This document shows positions 1 to 8,050 of a stretch of 54,063 nucleotides of DNA, in pieces. The notes beneath the pieces were generated by a model, which saw only the letters and a list, made by a program, of their open reading frames with translations, ran no database searches and had not been told where the DNA came from. Position numbers and translations under genes: made by a program. The stretch's first letter is position 1. Each line of letters starts with the position of its first letter. The DNA is from Methanobacteriota archaeon (GTDB lineage: Archaea > Halobacteriota > Methanomicrobia > Methanomicrobiales > Methanospirillaceae): NCBI GenBank assembly GCA_029547145.1, contig JAKPPV010000042.1, positions 1-54,063 of the forward strand, read 5' to 3'.

Positions 1-1104
1 GCTCGTCGTGTAGGTGTGGGTGGGGTACTGGAGGGTGGACGTCCCGCCGTCGCCGAAGTCCCAGTGCCACTCCTTCGCGTTCGGGGTGTAGTCCAGGAAC
101 CGGACGGTGTGCGGTGCCGGCCCGGACTGGGGGTACGCGGCAAAGGAGGGGGACGGGCCGGCGGTGGGCGTCGGGGTGGGTGCGGACCAGGCATACTTCA
201 GGTCGCCATTGGTCTCATCGTGGTAGCTGATCCGGGGGTTACCGGCAGCGTCCAGCGCCAGGGATGTGAACCTGCCGACAAGCCCCTCCGAGTCCACGGT
301 CCCGGTGTGCCAGCCCGCACCGTCCTTCCAGGCATATTTCAGGGCGGAATTGGTATTATCGTAGTAGCTGATCCGGGGGTTGCCGGCAGCGTCCAGCGCC
401 AGGGATGTGTAACTGCCGACATCCCCCTCCGAATCCACGGTCTCGCTGTGCCAGCCCGAACCGTCCTTCCAGGCATACTTCAGGTCGTAATTGCCGGTAT
501 CCCGGTAGCTGATCCGGGGGTTGCCGTCAGCGTCCAGCGCAAGCGATGTGAACTGGCCGACAAAACCCTCAGAATCCACGGTCTCGTTCTGCCAGCCCGA
601 ACCGTCCATCCAGGCATACTTCAGGGCTAAATTGCCAAGATCCATGTAGCTGATCCGGGGGTTGCCGTCAGCGTCCAGCGCAAGGGATGTGTACCAGCCG
701 ACAAGCCCCTCCGAGTCCACGGTCCCGGTGTGCCACCCCGCACCGTCCTTCCAGGCATACTTCAGGTCGCCATTGCCATAATCCAGGTAGCTGATCCGGG
801 GGTTGCCGGCAGCGTCCAGCGCAAGAGATGTGTACCAGCCGACATGCCCCTCCGGGTCCACGGTCCCGGTGTGCCAGCCCGCACCGTCCTTCCAGGCATA
901 CTTCAGGTCGTCATTGGTTCCATCCCAGTAGCTGATCCGGGGGTTGCCAGCAGCGTCCAGCGCAAGGGATGTATACCTGCCGACAAACCCCTCCGAATCC
1001 ACGGTCCCGGTCTGCCAGGACAGGGCGGAGACGGTCCCCGCACCGAACGTTACCAGCAGCAACCCTGCGAGGAGGGTGCCCGACAGGAACGCCCGCCTTC
1101 TCAT
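1..1104 (-). CDS. Secreted 47-residue-repeat protein with PKD domain (C-terminus beyond window)
   Basis: Translation leftward from ATG at 1104 gives 368 codons that stay open to the window edge, so the C-terminus is missing. A signal peptide (basic MRRR start, hydrophobic core, cleavage near residue 30) is followed by six nearly identical 47-residue units. Each carries the signatures SLALDA.GNPRISY and LKYAW.DGSGW, i.e. 141-nt DNA repeats between about 220 and 1020. After a threonine/proline linker (PTPTPT) comes a PKD domain with the typical WDFGDGG motif near position 35. Such repeat-plus-PKD proteins are surface or S-layer-associated proteins in Methanomicrobiales; the ligand is unknown. 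An in-frame ATG at 1125 (adding seven residues) is an alternative start; GGAG before 1104 favours the shorter form. Role in adhesion or cell-surface binding is inference. Confidence 0.85.
   Translation of the reverse strand, partial: MRRRAFLSGTLLAGLLLVTFGAGTVSALSWQTGTVDSEGFVGRYTSLALDAAGNPRISYWDGTNDDLKYAWKDGAGWHTGTVDPEGHVGWYTSLALDAAGNPRISYLDYGNGDLKYAWKDGAGWHTGTVDSEGLVGWYTSLALDADGNPRISYMDLGNLALKYAWMDGSGWQNETVDSEGFVGQFTSLALDADGNPRISYRDTGNYDLKYAWKDGSGWHSETVDSEGDVGSYTSLALDAAGNPRISYYDNTNSALKYAWKDGAGWHTGTVDSEGLVGRFTSLALDAAGNPRISYHDETNGDLKYAWSAPTPTPTAGPSPSFAAYPQSGPAPHTVRFLDYTPNAKEWHWDFGDGGTSTLQYPTHTYTTS
220..1020 (-). repeat. Six tandem 141-nt coding repeats
   Basis: A 141-nt unit recurs in phase inside the secreted protein gene. 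The shared block reading 'cggtcccggtgtgccagccc' on the plus strand, or close variants, starts near 298, 439, 580, 721, 862 and 1003. Units differ by scattered substitutions, several of them changing residues (for example the residue after ISY is W, L, M, R, Y or H). This is a protein-domain repeat, not a CRISPR or intergenic repeat. Confidence 0.85.
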
Positions 1105-1125
1105 CGTGCTTCGGTCTCCGGTCAT

Positions 1126-1877
1126 CGTATGACCACTTCCAGAGTATCGATCCCCCGCCAAACTTCCGGCGGACTGTGAAACAAAGACGCATCCTGTCCC
1201 AGACCATCCCGCCCAGGGGATGGTAATGACCGCGGGATCGGCGTTCCCGACGAGGAGATCGGATGTGAAGGTAACGGCTGTTGGAATAATGAATCTAACC
1301 TGACCATCCCGGGCGATGCCGGCAACGGTTGCCTCTTTCTCCGAACGACCGGGAGTGTAAAGCGTGAAGGAACCGCCTGAGGGTGCCGTCATGCGGCCCG
1401 TCCACCGCGATCCGATCGCCCGTCCGCGGCAGTCGCAAGACAGCCCGTGTTCGACATCCAGGCCCGGTCCGGGCCCGGGGACAGAACTGATGTCACTGCG
1501 CGGTCTCCACACCCCCCCGCCCACCTCGTCCCTGCAGGGGAGCTCCACCTTCCGGCACCGTTCGAGGAGAGCATCGTGAACGATCTGTCGGTGACCGCCC
1601 CATGGGCCTTCCCGGTGGAGTCCGTCCCGGGGGCAGTCGGTCGCCTGTCTGTCCCGGGTACCAGCGATCGGATCCTGACAGAAGATTGCATGGTACGATG
1701 CCCTGAAAAAAAAGCGCCGGAAACCGTGCGGCGAACCCGTGTCAGGAGGAGGGAGACGATGACGGGAAAGGAGCCCGGATTGATCGGGTGGGTCCCATGA
1801 GTCGGAGAATTCGAGGGATGCCCGGAAGGAGGCCTGATGTCTTCGATCGGTCCGGGATCTTCTGGGATCGAATGCGG
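1126..1877. other. Gene-free stretch
   Basis: About 750 bases between the repeat protein and the YkgJ-like gene. Both genes are on the minus strand, so this should hold the 3' end of the YkgJ transcript and the promoter of the repeat protein. Open frames here (for example about 1447-1800 on the plus strand) are Arg/Pro/Ser-rich with no domain-like pattern and I do not call them. An A-run lies near 1705-1712. I see no RNA gene and no convincing TATA box at the expected distance from 1104/1125. Confidence 0.5.
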
Positions 1878-2378
1878 TCAACGGACTGTCGGGGTGGGGT
1901 AGACCTGCGTTCCCCGGATCGTCTCGATCCACTGAAGGAGCCGGGAGACGGGTCCCTTCTCGGACCGGGCGTCGATGGTCCATCCTTCGTCATAGACCTG
2001 CTTCCAGAACGTCACGACGAGGGTCTTCGCTTCGTCTTCCGACATCAGGCTCCTGATCCTGTCGTTCTCGGGACAGAGGGATCGGGGAGTAAAGAACACT
2101 GTGGCCCGATGACCCCTCTCGACGACCCGGACCATCATGTACGGATACAGGCGACAGTCGATGGGTCGGTCCTGATAGACCTGGCAATCGTGCCCGAGCA
2201 GGTGCGGGCATCTTTCCCCCTCCCGTGGTGTGACCAGTATCACCCCGTTCGCATTCTTGACGTCGAGGTCCTTCTCGAATCGTCGAAAGAGGGCATCGTA
2301 TTCCCCGGCGGTCAGCATCAGGTTGCTCAGACGAGCGCAGCAGACATTGCTGCATCCCAGGCACTGGTTCTCGACCAC
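1878..2378 (-). CDS. YkgJ/UPF0153-type cysteine-cluster protein
   Basis: A 166-residue protein with the CxxCxxxCC cluster close to its N-terminus (C6, C9, C13, C14) and a second cysteine group (ERCPHLL, HDCQVY, IDCRLYPY). This is the signature of the YkgJ/UPF0153 family, thought to bind zinc or an iron-sulfur cluster; the biochemical role is unknown. The GTG at 2378 is the only sensible start that keeps the first cysteine near the terminus. A TATA-like TTTTTATACG lies about 30 nt upstream, so the mRNA is probably leaderless or nearly so. It appears monocistronic. Family assignment is firm, function open. Confidence 0.82.
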   Translation of the reverse strand: MVENQCLGCSNVCCARLSNLMLTAGEYDALFRRFEKDLDVKNANGVILVTPREGERCPHLLGHDCQVYQDRPIDCRLYPYMMVRVVERGHRATVFFTPRSLCPENDRIRSLMSEDEAKTLVVTFWKQVYDEGWTIDARSEKGPVSRLLQWIETIRGTQVYPTPTVR

Positions 2379-2822
2379 GGCGATCGTGCATCTGTGAACG
2401 GATCTCGTATAAAAAAGCCATCATTGAATCCCCCGAATGGCGCGATCGGGGTCACCTCTCATGAACGACGACTCCCGGATCGGGACGGCATCCCATCCCG
2501 GGAACGATTCCCGGGTACAACGCATCCGGCCCGGGATCAACGGGGCAGCAGAGGTCTGGCGGGCCGGTTCCCCCATCCACCGTGTGGCCGCAGACGGTCC
2601 ACCAGTCGGTCTCGAAAAACGGGCATGGGCTCGTTGGTTCGTGAGCAAACCCCCGGAACGACAGGAGACGAGACGATGGTCCCTTCGCCGTCCCCACCTG
2701 CTCCTCGCCCTGCCTCTCCTTCCTGAGGACCCGGGAGTCCCGAAGACGAAAGGAACCTGCTGCCGGAGGGCCCTGCACCGGGGCGATCCTTCATCATGTC
2801 GGAGTGAGACGGAGAGGGTACG
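2379..2822. other. Intergenic region with a perfect inverted repeat
   Basis: About 440 bases between divergent genes (YkgJ-like leftward, SRAP rightward). Apart from the TATA box near 2411, the clearest element is a perfect inverted repeat at 2497-2515 (arms CCCGGGAA and TTCCCGGG, three-base centre). A purine-rich GGAGAGGG sits just before the SRAP start. Open frames across the region lack coding character. Confidence 0.45.
2405..2418 (-). promoter_or_regulatory. TATA box of the YkgJ-like gene
   Basis: On the minus strand the stretch reads GCTTTTTTATACGA, an AT-rich island in G+C-rich surroundings. Its centre is about 33 nt before the GTG start at 2378, fitting an archaeal TATA box with a very short leader. 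Confidence 0.5.
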
Positions 2823-3485
2823 ATGTGCGGCCGGTATTCACTGATCTGCACGGACGACCTCGGCAACCGGTTCCGGGTCCCCCTCGCCGACCCACCCTGC
2901 CGTTCGCGGTTCAACGTCGCGCCCACCCAGGTGATGCCGGTCGTCGTGCACAACGACCACAACGAACTCGTCCCGATGGAATGGGGGTTGATCCCGCACT
3001 GGGCGGCGGAGCCGGCGCAGTACCGCCGTCCGATCAACGCCCGCGCCGAGACGCTCCCCGATCGACCGATGTTTCGCGGCCTTCTCCGGCACCACCGCTG
3101 CCTGGTACCGGCGAGCGGTTTCTACGAATGGAAGCGGGACGGTCTCCGGAAGACCCCGTATTATCTCCGGTTAAGAGACGCCCCGCTCTTCGCCTTCGCC
3201 GGTCTCTACGACCGGTGGACCGACCCCGCCGGGAGCACGCACCTGACCTACACGATCATCACGACGACGGCGAACGACCTGGTCCGGCCGATCCACGACC
3301 GGATGCCGGCGATCCTCGCACCGGAGGCGGAGGAGCGCTGGCTCGACCCGGCACCACTCATGGGTGACGAACTCGCCCGCCTCCTCGGCCCGTACCCGTC
3401 GGCGGAGATGGAAGCCTACCCCGTCTCCCCTCGGGTGAACAGCCCGGCCCAGGACGACGAGGGACTGATCGAACCGGTGGCGTGA
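2823..3485 (+). CDS. SRAP-domain protein (YedK/HMCES family)
   Basis: A 220-residue protein starting MCGRYS, so that Cys2 becomes the N-terminal nucleophile after Met removal. Members of the SRAP family crosslink abasic sites in single-stranded DNA through this cysteine, protecting them during replication. Other active-site residues are in place: N72 and R74 in INARAE, E102 in SGFYEWK, and H158 in the IHDRMP motif. The length is normal for the family. GGAGAGGG lies 5 nt upstream of the ATG. It stands alone between a cysteine-cluster protein and a sensor kinase, so context adds nothing. Confidence 0.95.
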   Translation: MCGRYSLICTDDLGNRFRVPLADPPCRSRFNVAPTQVMPVVVHNDHNELVPMEWGLIPHWAAEPAQYRRPINARAETLPDRPMFRGLLRHHRCLVPASGFYEWKRDGLRKTPYYLRLRDAPLFAFAGLYDRWTDPAGSTHLTYTIITTTANDLVRPIHDRMPAILAPEAEERWLDPAPLMGDELARLLGPYPSAEMEAYPVSPRVNSPAQDDEGLIEPVA

Positions 3486-3701
3486 ACAGGCCGGCGATGC
3501 CTGCGGGCAGACGTCCGGCGTGCGGCCCCCCGGACGACCCGACCGGTCGTCGCGGGCCAAAGTCGGGTTCGTCGGTCCGGGGTGTGGAACGGCGACGCAG
3601 ACGTGATCCGTTCCGTCGTCGACCGGATGGGAGGCGGGTCGGTCGACCCGGTGGATGAAACGAAAGGTATTGATAGTTGTACGGGCGAGTGAAGAACAGG
3701 C

Positions 3702-5897
3702 ATGAGAGGGCCAATCCGGGTTCTGTACGTCGACGACGAACCCGCCCTGCTCGAGATCGGCCGGCGTTTCCTCGAGCTGGCCGGTGGGATGACGATCATC
3801 ACCGTCGATTCGGCGAAGGCGGCGCTGGAACTCCTGGAAAGGGAGGAGGTCGACGTGGTCGTCTCAGACTACCAGATGCCCGGGATGGACGGCATCCGGT
3901 TCCTGATCGCGGTCCGCGAACGGTTCGGCCGACTGCCGTTCATCCTCTTCACGGGCCGGGGGCGCGAGGAGATCGCGATCCAGGCGATCAACAACGGGGT
4001 CGACTTCTATCTCCAGAAGGGGGGGGATCCCGAGGCGCAGTATCTGCAGCTCGCCCACCTGGTACGGCTCGCGGAGGAGCGGCAGTCCGCCGGGAACGCC
4101 CTCGCGACGAGCGAGCTGCGGTTCCGCTCCCTGATCCAGAACTCGTCCGACATCATCCGGATCGTCGACCGCGACGGCCGGATCACCTACGAGTCGGACT
4201 CCGGGCGCCGCATCCTCGGGTATCCTGCCGGGTACACCCTGGGAAAGAGCCCCCTCGAGTTCATCCACCCCGACGATCTCGAGCAGGCCCGGATCGCCCT
4301 CGGGGAGGTCTTCGAGGGGAGAAAACCGGGGACTCCGACGGCGGTACGCGTCCGCCGGTCGGACGGGACCTACATCCACGTCGAGGCGGTCGGGGTCAAC
4401 CTGATCGGGACTCCCGGGATCGACGGGGTCGTGATCACCTCGAGACCGATCGACGAGCGCCTCGTCGCCGAGCGGGACCTCCGCCAGAGCGAGGAGCGGT
4501 TCCGGCGTGCCGAGGGGATCGCCCGGATCGGTCACTGGCAGATTGACCTTAAGGAGGGGACGGTCTCTGCCTCCCGGGGGGCGCAGGCGATCCTGGGGCT
4601 GGAGGGGACGACGGTGACCCTGGCGAGCCTGGAACATTGTTTCGACCCCGTGGAATACGAGCGGATCAGGCAGGCGGGACGGGAGCTGATCGACGCCGGC
4701 ACCCCGTTCGACCTCGAGTTTCGTCTCCGGCGGGCCGATGGGCAGGAGATCGTGGTCCGCACGCAGGCGGAGTACGACCGGGAGCAGGACACCATCTTCG
4801 GGGTCCTCCACGACGTCACGGGGCTCAGGGAGTCCGAGGCGATGCTGACACGGTTCGGCCGGATCCTCGAGTCCTCCCTGAACGAGATCTACATCTTCGA
4901 CGAGCGGACGCTCCGGTTCATCGACGTGAACCGGGGTGCCCGGGAGAACCTGGGCTACACGATGGACGAGCTCCGACAGATGACACCCCTCGATCTCAAA
5001 CCCCGGTTCTCCGCCTCCGAGTTCGAGGCCCTCATCGCACCGCTCCGTTCGGGGGAGGTGGAGAAGCAGGTCTTTACCACCGTTCACAAGAGAAAGGACG
5101 GGTCGCTCTACCCGGTCGAGGTCCACCTCCAGCTGATGCGGTACGGGACCTCGCCGGTCTTCGTCGCGGTGATCCTCGACATCACCGGGCAGGTACGTGT
5201 GAATGAGGCCCTGGTCCGTGCGAACCGCGTCCTCAATCTCCTCTCGTCCATCACCCGGCACGACATCACCAACCAGCTGGTCGTGCTGCAGGGCTACCTC
5301 GCCCTCCTCCGCTCGGGGGTCGACGACCCCGTCCTTCGGGAGCAGGTGGATCGGTGCCAGGCGTCCGCCGAGCGGATCGCCTCGATGGTCCGGTTCGCCG
5401 GCACGTGCGAGCACCTCGGGCTCCAGGCCCCCGCCTGGCAGGAGGTCCGGGCACTCGTCGACCGGGCGGCGGCGGAGGTGGATCTCGGCGCGATCCGCCT
5501 CGAGAACAGACTCCCGGCCGGCCTGGAGATCTCCGCGGACCGGCTGATCGCCCGGGTCTTCACCAACCTGCTCGACAACGTGGTCCGCCACGGGAAGGGC
5601 GCGACCGTGGTGCGGTTCTCGGCAGAACAGGGGGACGGCGGTCCGGTGATCGTCTGCGAGGACGACGGCATCGGGGTGCCGGAGGAGAAGAAGGAGCGGA
5701 TCTTCGAACGGGGGTACGGGGACCACACGGGGTTCGGCCTCTTTCTGGTCCGGGAGATCCTGCAGATCACCGGGATCGCGATCCGCGAGACCGGGACGCC
5801 GGGAGAGGGGGCCCGGTTCGGGCTCTCGATTCCGGCGGAGATCGCCCGTACCAGGCCGATCGGACCGGCGTCCTGGACCGGCGGACCCGATGCGTAA
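3702..5897 (+). CDS. Receiver-PAS-PAS-PAS histidine kinase
   Basis: A cytosolic 731-residue sensor kinase. Residues 5-120 form a response-regulator receiver with acidic D11/D12, phosphoacceptor D56 (SDYQMPG), T84 and K107. Three PAS domains follow (about 130-255, 260-375, 380-500). The kinase core has its phosphoacceptor at H520 (TRHDITNQL), an N box (LLDNVVRHG), a G1 box (EDDGIGVP) and a short G2 region (GFGLFLVREIL). No membrane segment is visible, so the signal is probably intracellular (redox, ligand or oxygen through PAS). This receiver-first architecture is typical of Methanomicrobia, where partners are usually not encoded nearby. A related but degenerate kinase lies at 8051-9838. The 3' end overlaps an ATG at 5890 that I do not use as a start. 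Confidence 0.92.
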   Translation: MRGPIRVLYVDDEPALLEIGRRFLELAGGMTIITVDSAKAALELLEREEVDVVVSDYQMPGMDGIRFLIAVRERFGRLPFILFTGRGREEIAIQAINNGVDFYLQKGGDPEAQYLQLAHLVRLAEERQSAGNALATSELRFRSLIQNSSDIIRIVDRDGRITYESDSGRRILGYPAGYTLGKSPLEFIHPDDLEQARIALGEVFEGRKPGTPTAVRVRRSDGTYIHVEAVGVNLIGTPGIDGVVITSRPIDERLVAERDLRQSEERFRRAEGIARIGHWQIDLKEGTVSASRGAQAILGLEGTTVTLASLEHCFDPVEYERIRQAGRELIDAGTPFDLEFRLRRADGQEIVVRTQAEYDREQDTIFGVLHDVTGLRESEAMLTRFGRILESSLNEIYIFDERTLRFIDVNRGARENLGYTMDELRQMTPLDLKPRFSASEFEALIAPLRSGEVEKQVFTTVHKRKDGSLYPVEVHLQLMRYGTSPVFVAVILDITGQVRVNEALVRANRVLNLLSSITRHDITNQLVVLQGYLALLRSGVDDPVLREQVDRCQASAERIASMVRFAGTCEHLGLQAPAWQEVRALVDRAAAEVDLGAIRLENRLPAGLEISADRLIARVFTNLLDNVVRHGKGATVVRFSAEQGDGGPVIVCEDDGIGVPEEKKERIFERGYGDHTGFGLFLVREILQITGIAIRETGTPGEGARFGLSIPAEIARTRPIGPASWTGGPDA

Positions 5898-5913
5898 CGG
5901 GCGGGCCCGTCAA

Positions 5914-5948
5914 CGTCCGGCCTGCTCGCCCGGTACCCGACCGCGTTC
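5914..5948 (+). repeat. Partial copy of the 3' end of the UPF0216 gene
   Basis: This stretch matches 6374-6408, exactly 460 nt downstream, at about 33 of 35 positions (shared core ctgctcgcccggtaccc). In the downstream copy it encodes GLLARYPTAF at the C-terminus of the UPF0216 protein. Similarity seems to continue upstream (gggcgggc) after a 2-nt indel. It lies between the kinase stop codon and the chosen UPF0216 start, and looks like the remnant of a local duplication. Confidence 0.7.
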
Positions 5949-6012
5949 AGGGACGATGCCTGCACGAACCCTGCCGGCAGGTTTACGTCACCGTATCGCC
6001 CATGGACGGGCG

Positions 6013-6426
6013 ATGTACGACGACCGGGTCCTCCAGCGCTGGCTCCGGCTCGAGCTCGGCCGGATGAACGATGGGATCGTCGCCGCACGCCCGACCCTGG
6101 CGGAGCTCCTGGAGCGTCCGGAGCCCGTCGCGCTCACCCGGGGCGGGGAGGAGTACCGTTTCGACCGGTCCGTGCTCCGCCTTCTCGCCGACCGTCTCCC
6201 GGGAACCCTCCAGCGACGGCTCCGCCTCCCGGTCCTCTTCTTCGCCTCATCCGACGTTCCGGACAGTGTCGCGCTCCAGGACCCCCATGCCTTCGAGGCG
6301 CTCCGGATCCTCGGGGAGATCTCCGGTTTGCGGGAGTTCCGGGACGGTCGCGCCTGGGTCGGGCGGGCGATCGCGTACGGCCTGCTCGCCCGGTACCCCA
6401 CCGCGTTCCAGTTCGCGTTCGCCTGA
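6013..6426 (+). CDS. UPF0216 (DUF61) family protein
   Basis: A 137-residue protein of the archaeal UPF0216/DUF61 family, whose function is not known. The start MYDDRVLQRWLRLE, the LNDGI-like MNDGIVAARP and the end with a conserved tyrosine/phenylalanine-rich C-terminus agree with the family length of about 140 residues. The frame is open upstream to 5890, but that 41-residue extension is Arg/Pro-rich, contains the duplicated segment at 5914-5948 and is not family-like, so I start at ATG 6013. No clear ribosome binding site is visible. The neighbour downstream, a HerA-like ATPase, has its own promoter. Confidence 0.75.
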   Translation: MYDDRVLQRWLRLELGRMNDGIVAARPTLAELLERPEPVALTRGGEEYRFDRSVLRLLADRLPGTLQRRLRLPVLFFASSDVPDSVALQDPHAFEALRILGEISGLREFRDGRAWVGRAIAYGLLARYPTAFQFAFA

Positions 6427-6437
6427 CACCGGGTCCC

Positions 6438-6445
6438 TTTATAAC
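6438..6445 (+). promoter_or_regulatory. TATA box of the HerA-like gene
   Basis: TTTATAAC is centred about 33 nt before ATG 6475, in otherwise G+C-rich sequence. The spacing predicts transcription starting within about 10 nt of the start codon, i.e. a leaderless or very short-leader mRNA. Confidence 0.6.
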
Positions 6446-6474
6446 CCGCACCGCCGATAGCTCATCGAACACGT

Positions 6475-7968
6475 ATGCCATCCCCCCAGGTTCCCCTCCC
6501 ACTCGCCGTCACCGGTGACGGACGGTCGATCGGCGTCCTCCCCCGCATGGCGAACCGGCACGGGCTCGTGACCGGCGCGACGGGGACGGGCAAGACGGTC
6601 ACCCTCCGCGTCCTGGCCGAACAGTTCTCGAACGCCGGGATCCCCGTCCTGATCGCGGATATCAAGGGCGACCTCTCGGGCCTCGCCTTCCCCGGGAGCC
6701 CGGAACCGAGGATCACCGAGCGCGCGGCGGCGCTCGGGCTTGTCGATTTCACGTTCGCCGGTGTCCCGGTCGTCTTCTGGGACGCCTTCGGCGAGCACGG
6801 GCACCCGGTCCGGACCACCGTCTCGGAGATCGGCCCGCTCCTCCTCGCCCGGATCCTCGCCCTGAACGAGACCCAGACCGGGGTGCTCACCGCCGTCTTC
6901 GCGATCGCCGACGACGCCGGGCTCCTCCTCCTCGACCTCAAGGACCTCCGCTCCGTCCTCGCCCACGTCACCGAGCACGCCGCCGAGTACCGCGCCCGGT
7001 ACGGCACGCTGGCGACCTCCAGCCTGGGGGCGATCCAGCGCAGTCTCCTCGCCCTCGAACAGGAGGGCGGCGAGGTCCTCTTCGGAGAGCCCGCCCTCCG
7101 GATCGACGACCTTATGCGGGTCACGCCGGACGGACGCGGGACGGTCAGCGTCCTCTCCGCAGAGCGGCTGATGAAGGCCCCCCGTCTCTACTCAACCCTG
7201 CTCCTCTACATCCTGTCGGAGCTCTATGAGACCCTCCCCGAGGTCGGGGACCTCGAGCGCCCCCGGCTCGTCGTCGTCTTCGAGGAGGCACACCTCCTCT
7301 TCGATGACGCCCCGGGGGTCCTCCTCGAACGGATCGAACAGGTGGTCCGCCTGATCCGTTCGAAGGGGGTCGGGGTCTGGTTCGTGACGCAGAACCCGCT
7401 GGACATCCCGGAGACCGTTCTCGGGCAGCTCGGAAACCGGGTACAGCACGCCCTGCGCGCCTACACCCCGAAGGACCAGCGGGCCGTCCGGGCGGCGGCG
7501 GAGACCTTCCGGTCGAACCCCGCCCTGGACGTCGTATCGGCGATCACCGAGCTCGGTGTCGGCGAGGCGCTCGTCTCGGTGCTCGACGCGGTCGGGACAC
7601 CGACACCGGTCGAGCGCGCCCGGGTGCTCCCGCCGAAAAGCCGCCTCGCCCCGCTCTCGCCGGAGGAGCGCGACGCGGTGATCCGTGCCTCCCCCGTCGC
7701 CGGCGTCTACGAGGCGGTCTGCGACCGGGCGTCGGCGTACGAGGTGCTCGCGGCGCGCGTTCCGGCCCCCGCTCCCGAGCCCGCGCCGAAACCGTCGCCG
7801 CGGCCGCCACAGCCCCCTCCCACCTCCGGGCGGCGGCGCACCGCCGCCGGCAGAGACCCGTCCGAGGTGATCGGGACGTTCGCCGAGAGCGCGGCGCGTG
7901 GCATCGGGAGTCAGCTCGGCCGACAGCTGGTCCGGGGACTGCTCGGTTCGCTCGGAGGCAGGCGATAA
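6475..7968 (+). CDS. HerA-like/DUF853 (YjgR-type) ATPase
   Basis: A 497-residue P-loop ATPase of the HerA/FtsK superfamily, DUF853 (YjgR) branch. Walker A is GATGTGKT at 34-41; Walker B is VVVFEEAHLLF near 262-272; the sensor-like WFVTQNP follows near 302. The C-terminus carries a proline-rich linker (PAPEPAPKP) and then a glycine/arginine-rich helix also seen in other DUF853 proteins. HerA relatives translocate DNA, and the archaeal HerA-NurA pair acts in end resection, but there is no nurA here and DUF853 members have no settled role. It starts close behind its own TATA box. Family assignment is firm; substrate unknown. Confidence 0.88.
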   Translation: MPSPQVPLPLAVTGDGRSIGVLPRMANRHGLVTGATGTGKTVTLRVLAEQFSNAGIPVLIADIKGDLSGLAFPGSPEPRITERAAALGLVDFTFAGVPVVFWDAFGEHGHPVRTTVSEIGPLLLARILALNETQTGVLTAVFAIADDAGLLLLDLKDLRSVLAHVTEHAAEYRARYGTLATSSLGAIQRSLLALEQEGGEVLFGEPALRIDDLMRVTPDGRGTVSVLSAERLMKAPRLYSTLLLYILSELYETLPEVGDLERPRLVVVFEEAHLLFDDAPGVLLERIEQVVRLIRSKGVGVWFVTQNPLDIPETVLGQLGNRVQHALRAYTPKDQRAVRAAAETFRSNPALDVVSAITELGVGEALVSVLDAVGTPTPVERARVLPPKSRLAPLSPEERDAVIRASPVAGVYEAVCDRASAYEVLAARVPAPAPEPAPKPSPRPPQPPPTSGRRRTAAGRDPSEVIGTFAESAARGIGSQLGRQLVRGLLGSLGGRR

Positions 7969-8050
7969 GGGAGGCCGGACCGGCAGAAAGACCCGGGATC
8001 ATGAGATATTTCCATAGAGAGACGGTGATCAGATAAGACCGGTGAACGGG

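Noticed and set aside
298-1020. Regularly spaced repeats that could suggest a CRISPR-like array
   Set aside because: The 141-nt periodic units are a continuous coding frame of 47-residue protein repeats, with no short repeat/unique spacer pattern.
1447-1800. A 117-codon plus-strand frame in the first long gap
   Set aside because: Low-complexity Arg/Pro/Ser composition, no ribosome binding site and no recognisable motif.
3864-5726. A 620-codon minus-strand frame opposite the receiver-PAS kinase
   Set aside because: No domain features; mirrors the codon pattern of the kinase on the other strand.
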